A DNA stretch of 64,000 nt from Opitutales bacterium (GTDB taxonomy: Bacteria; Verrucomicrobiota; Verrucomicrobiia; Opitutales; Oceanipulchritudinaceae): assembly GCA_016932335.1 (NCBI GenBank), contig JAFGCZ010000003.1:1-64000 (forward strand), written 5' to 3'. The first letter of the stretch is position 1, and each line of letters opens with the position of its first letter. This document shows positions 63,115-64,000 of this stretch, one piece after another. The notes under the pieces were generated by a model, which was not told where the DNA came from, ran no database searches, and worked only from the letters and a program-made list of their open reading frames with translations. Made by a program: the position numbers and the translations under genes.

Positions 63115-64000
63115 ATGAAAGCCAGTGTGCAATTCCGCTCTTACTGCAGAACGTTGCGGCACCCCTGGCCCACCGCTCATGGCACATGGATGGAGCGTTG
63201 CGGCCTCATTGTTCGCCTGGAACGCGAGGACGGGCGCGTCGGCTACGGAGAAATTGCCCCTCTGGAAGCCTTTGCCACGGAGAGCTATGCCGAAGCAATG
63301 GGCTACTGTGATTGGATGCCCTCCTCTCAGGAAGGCTATTTTCTGGAAAAAATACCCCCCTCCCTGCGCTGTGTGCGCTTTGCCTTCGAGGCTGCCTGGC
63401 GTATGGCCGATGAAGAAACACTGCAGGTTGCCCCTATCCCTGTGTGCCGGCTCCGCCAGTCAGAGCTATTGCAAAATACTGTGGTCAAAGTAAAAATCGG
63501 AGTGGGCATTGCCGCACAGGAGCAAGCCGGCCTTCGCTCTTGTTTTGCCGAACTGCCTGCCGGTGTTCGTTTGCGGCTCGACGCCAATGCCGCCCTGTCG
63601 CCTGAGCAAGCCGAACAATGGCTCTCCTTTTTGCAACCTTTTAGCGAACAGATCGACTTTCTCGAACAACCGTGCCGGGTAGGCACGGAGAGCGCTATGC
63701 AGGCCTTGGCCGAGCGCTTTACGGTGCCCTTGGCGCTGGATGAGTCCGTCGCCTCCAACGAAGCCCTCTCCCGGGTTCTGGAACAGGGCTGGTCGGGGTT
63801 GCTGGTCATTAAACCTGCTGTCATGGGCTCCCCCGGGCAACTGCAGCAACTGCTGGCCCCTATCCGCCATCGGGTAGTGCTTTCTTCTGCCTTGGAAACT
63901 GCTGTTGGGCTCTGGCCACTCCTGCACCTTTTTCCGGACTGTGCCCGCCCCGCCGGCATCGATACCGCCGCACTTTTCACCGATGATGGACTGGGCTGGA
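63115..64000 (+). CDS. menC: o-Succinylbenzoate synthase, 5' part (cut by window end)
   Basis: An open frame of 295 codons running off the right edge, starting MKASVQFRSYCRTLRHPW. Enolase-superfamily features: a capping-domain start, YGEIAPLEAF, KVKIG (first Lys of the KxK pair), LDANAAL (metal Asp), FLEQPCR (metal Glu), LDESVA (metal Asp) and VIKPAV (second catalytic Lys). This set and the substrate-domain context fit MenC of menaquinone synthesis; dipeptide epimerases share the fold. The 3' end is missing only because of the window border. Confidence 0.85.
   Translation, partial: MKASVQFRSYCRTLRHPWPTAHGTWMERCGLIVRLEREDGRVGYGEIAPLEAFATESYAEAMGYCDWMPSSQEGYFLEKIPPSLRCVRFAFEAAWRMADEETLQVAPIPVCRLRQSELLQNTVVKVKIGVGIAAQEQAGLRSCFAELPAGVRLRLDANAALSPEQAEQWLSFLQPFSEQIDFLEQPCRVGTESAMQALAERFTVPLALDESVASNEALSRVLEQGWSGLLVIKPAVMGSPGQLQQLLAPIRHRVVLSSALETAVGLWPLLHLFPDCARPAGIDTAALFTDDGLGW

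Overview
The window looks like a chromosomal segment of a Gram-negative bacterium, most likely of the Verrucomicrobiota (Opitutia-like). This placement is inferred from gene content and style, not from a marker-gene comparison. The supporting signs are type IV prepilins with a G/FTLVEIMIVVVIIGLLAAM-type N-terminus, an alpha-L-rhamnosidase, a sialate O-acetylesterase, a two-part ThrE exporter, and intergenic DNA full of a repeat built on CTTCGTGTCCTTCGTGGTTA. Most genes are moderately GC-rich. Three stretches are visibly AT-rich: the glycosyltransferases at 3.6-5.4 kb, the restriction-modification island at 14.8-17.5 kb, and the rhamnosidase at 28-30.8 kb.

Layout. 0.26-5.9 kb (minus strand): two paralogous prepilins flank a methyltransferase, an STT3-like membrane protein and a GT-C glycosyltransferase, a possible pilin or surface-glycan modification locus. 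6.5-9.2 kb: an acyl-ACP thioesterase and a SulP anion transporter. 9.9-14.8 kb: a compact, intact Mu-type head module (portal, protease, decoration protein, capsid, two connector-type proteins, a holin-like membrane protein). 14.8-17.5 kb: an AT-rich SinI-like type II restriction-modification island that ends in a copy of the last bases of the holin-like gene. 17.6-20.5 kb: a CLC-type (probably fluoride/proton) antiporter and three small proteins of unknown role. 21.0-22.7 kb: the small and large terminase genes belonging to the same type of phage. No tail, integrase, transposase or lysis enzyme is visible.

22.7-27.9 kb: thioredoxin reductase, a TatD nuclease, a FliS-like chaperone behind a divergent flagellin-like protein, a NUDIX hydrolase and an HNH nuclease. 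28-38 kb: rhamnosidase, Na+/Ca2+ exchanger, IlvD, a YugP-type zinc peptidase and FtsK. 38.1-43.8 kb: an AraC regulator, a candidate 6S-like RNA, a RodZ-like protein, GrpE-DnaJ, PurN and PrmA. 43.8-49.1 kb: Tex, split ThrE, and rpsP-trmD-rplS without rimM. 49.2-58.3 kb: a TPR histidine kinase divergent from a LytTR regulator, a sialate O-acetylesterase, an RNHCP protein and a large hybrid kinase. 58.4-64 kb: HtpG, GuaB, an unknown protein, and the 5' part of menC cut by the window edge.

The most unusual features are the tail-less, split Mu-like packaging/head cassette and the restriction-modification island with its 20-bp direct repeat and operator-like palindrome. The isolated flagellin/FliS pair, the prepilin/glycosyltransferase locus, and the structured RNA candidate upstream of rodZ also merit a second look.
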